From NCBI RefSeq assembly GCF_007752535.1, contig NZ_CP036426.1, positions 6,758,001 through 6,822,000 on the forward strand: DNA of 64,000 nt, read 5' to 3'. The DNA comes from Tautonia plasticadhaerens (GTDB lineage: Bacteria; Planctomycetota; Planctomycetia; Isosphaerales; Isosphaeraceae). A program made the translations under genes and the position numbers. Below are positions 63,366-64,000 of the stretch, piece after piece; the stretch's first letter is position 1; every line of letters begins with the position of its first letter. The notes below the pieces were generated by a model. The model worked only from the letters and a program-made list of their open reading frames with translations. It had not been told where the DNA came from and did no database searches.

Positions 63366-64000
63366 ATGAAGATCCTGGTCGTCGGCCTCGACTGCGCCGC
63401 CCCCGAATTGCTGCTGGGGGATGAGCGTCTGGTCAACATCCGCCGCCTGATGGATGCGGGCTGCTACGGCCGGCTGGAGAGCGTGATCCCGCCGATCACC
63501 GTCCCGGCCTGGATGTGCATGGCGACGAGCCAGGACCCCGGCTCGCTCGGCGTCTACGGGTCCCGCGACCGGGTCGGCCGCTCCTACGACGGCCTCGGCC
63601 TCGTCGATTCCCGGTCGATCCAGGAGCTGGCCATCTGGGACCAGGTGGCGCGCGAGGGGGGGAAGTCGGTCATCATCGGAGTCCCCCCCGGATACCCGCC
63701 GCGCGAGGTCAACGGCCTCTCGGTCGGCTGCTTCCTGACCCCCGACACAACCCGGGGCGCCTACACCCACCCGGCCGGCGTGGCCGGGCGGATCGAGCGG
63801 CTCGTGGGCCACTATCCGGTCGATGTGAAGGACTTCCGGACCCGCGACAAGGATCGGCTCCGGGACGAGATCGACGTGATGACCCGGAAGCACTTCGCGG
63901 TCGTGCGTCACTTCCTGGAGCATGAGGAGTGGGACTACTTCCAATTCGTCGAGATCGGCCTGGATCGCGTGCAGCACGGCTTCTGGAAGTATCACGACCC
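63366..64000 (+). CDS. type I phosphodiesterase/alkaline phosphatase superfamily protein (3' end outside window)
   Basis: The visible 211 residues begin at ATG 63366 with MKILVVGLDCAAPELLL, which carries the first metal-binding Asp, followed by the nucleophile region VIPPITVPAWMCMATSQDPG and the family segment FQFVEIGLDRVQHGFWKYHDP. This is the same superfamily as the preceding gene, but the two differ in detail and are probably ancient paralogues. The start codon gives the standard N-terminus. The two genes are in the same orientation but separated by a strong hairpin. Confidence 0.88.
   Translation, partial: MKILVVGLDCAAPELLLGDERLVNIRRLMDAGCYGRLESVIPPITVPAWMCMATSQDPGSLGVYGSRDRVGRSYDGLGLVDSRSIQELAIWDQVAREGGKSVIIGVPPGYPPREVNGLSVGCFLTPDTTRGAYTHPAGVAGRIERLVGHYPVDVKDFRTRDKDRLRDEIDVMTRKHFAVVRHFLEHEEWDYFQFVEIGLDRVQHGFWKYHD

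Noticed and set aside
1-64000. CRISPR arrays, rRNA genes, replication origin
   Set aside because: No regularly spaced direct repeats, no rRNA-like sequence and no cluster of DnaA-box-like motifs were seen.

Overview
The window is a GC-rich bacterial chromosome segment (about 70% GC in most coding regions) that looks planctomycetal, most likely Isosphaeraceae-like or Gemmatales-like. The evidence is the paired PSCyt-type DUF1549/DUF1553 gene and DUF1501 gene followed by a WD40 gene, another WD40 gene, a pRiA4b ORF-3 protein, and consecutive type I phosphodiesterase/alkaline-phosphatase genes. This assignment is an inference from gene content, not from a marker gene.

Region 1 (1-15,018) is a type 1 BREX phage-defence locus that enters from the left edge: brxC (5' end missing), pglX, an inserted cargo gene, pglZ and brxL, all on the + strand with overlapping or tight junctions. 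The cargo gene between pglX and pglZ is a DUF429-like, probably RNase H-fold, protein with a zinc-ribbon insertion and clearly lower GC. Downstream lie a small gene with a near-consensus sigma-70 promoter, a decayed C-terminal remnant of a second BrxL/Lon-related protein, and a low-GC DUF4062-type gene that is a candidate extra defence effector.

Region 2 (15,060-26,168) is accessory DNA: a SAM methyltransferase, a PcfJ-like gene, TfoX-N and pRiA4b proteins, an alpha/beta hydrolase that has lost its catalytic His, a Cys-His-Asp protein, a DUF2809/metallo-hydrolase pair and several small genes. One gene is an OsmC-family protein whose single in-frame UGA sits where the family has its redox cysteine and is followed by a SECIS-like hairpin, so it is probably a selenoprotein. 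The region ends with a helix-turn-helix gene, a tyrosine recombinase and tRNA-Arg(CCG). This is the usual end of an integrated island, so the BREX locus may be island-borne.

Region 3 (26,311-32,858) looks like ordinary chromosome: a lactonase-family protein, MtfA peptidase, a GH2 glycosidase and small genes, ending in a frameshifted thioredoxin-like gene.

Region 4 (32,859-40,904) is a mobile-element graveyard: an IS3-like copy, decayed MT-A70 methyltransferase and ATPase genes, an IS256-like and an IS66-like element with unusual AT-to-GC-type decay, and IS5-like and ISAs1-like remnants.

Region 5 (41,110-51,746) carries a histidine kinase/NtrC-type regulator pair with a sigma-54-like site downstream, a WD40 gene with several small genes, phoU, a ribosome-hibernation-type gene, and a quinol nitric oxide reductase divergent from a CXXCH protein. 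Two matching 24-bp operators lie between the last two genes.

Region 6 (52,001-60,279) holds the WD40-DUF1501-DUF1549/1553 operon on the - strand with several frameshifts, then a second copy of the IS3-like element in inverted orientation, then an IS4-like transposase broken by an IS630-like element. Sequences flanking the two IS3-like copies suggest that the 22.5 kb between them has been inverted, which split the thioredoxin-like gene from the DUF1549 operon. Region 7 (60,799-64,000) has a small membrane protein and two phosphodiesterase-family genes separated by a 137-nt palindrome.
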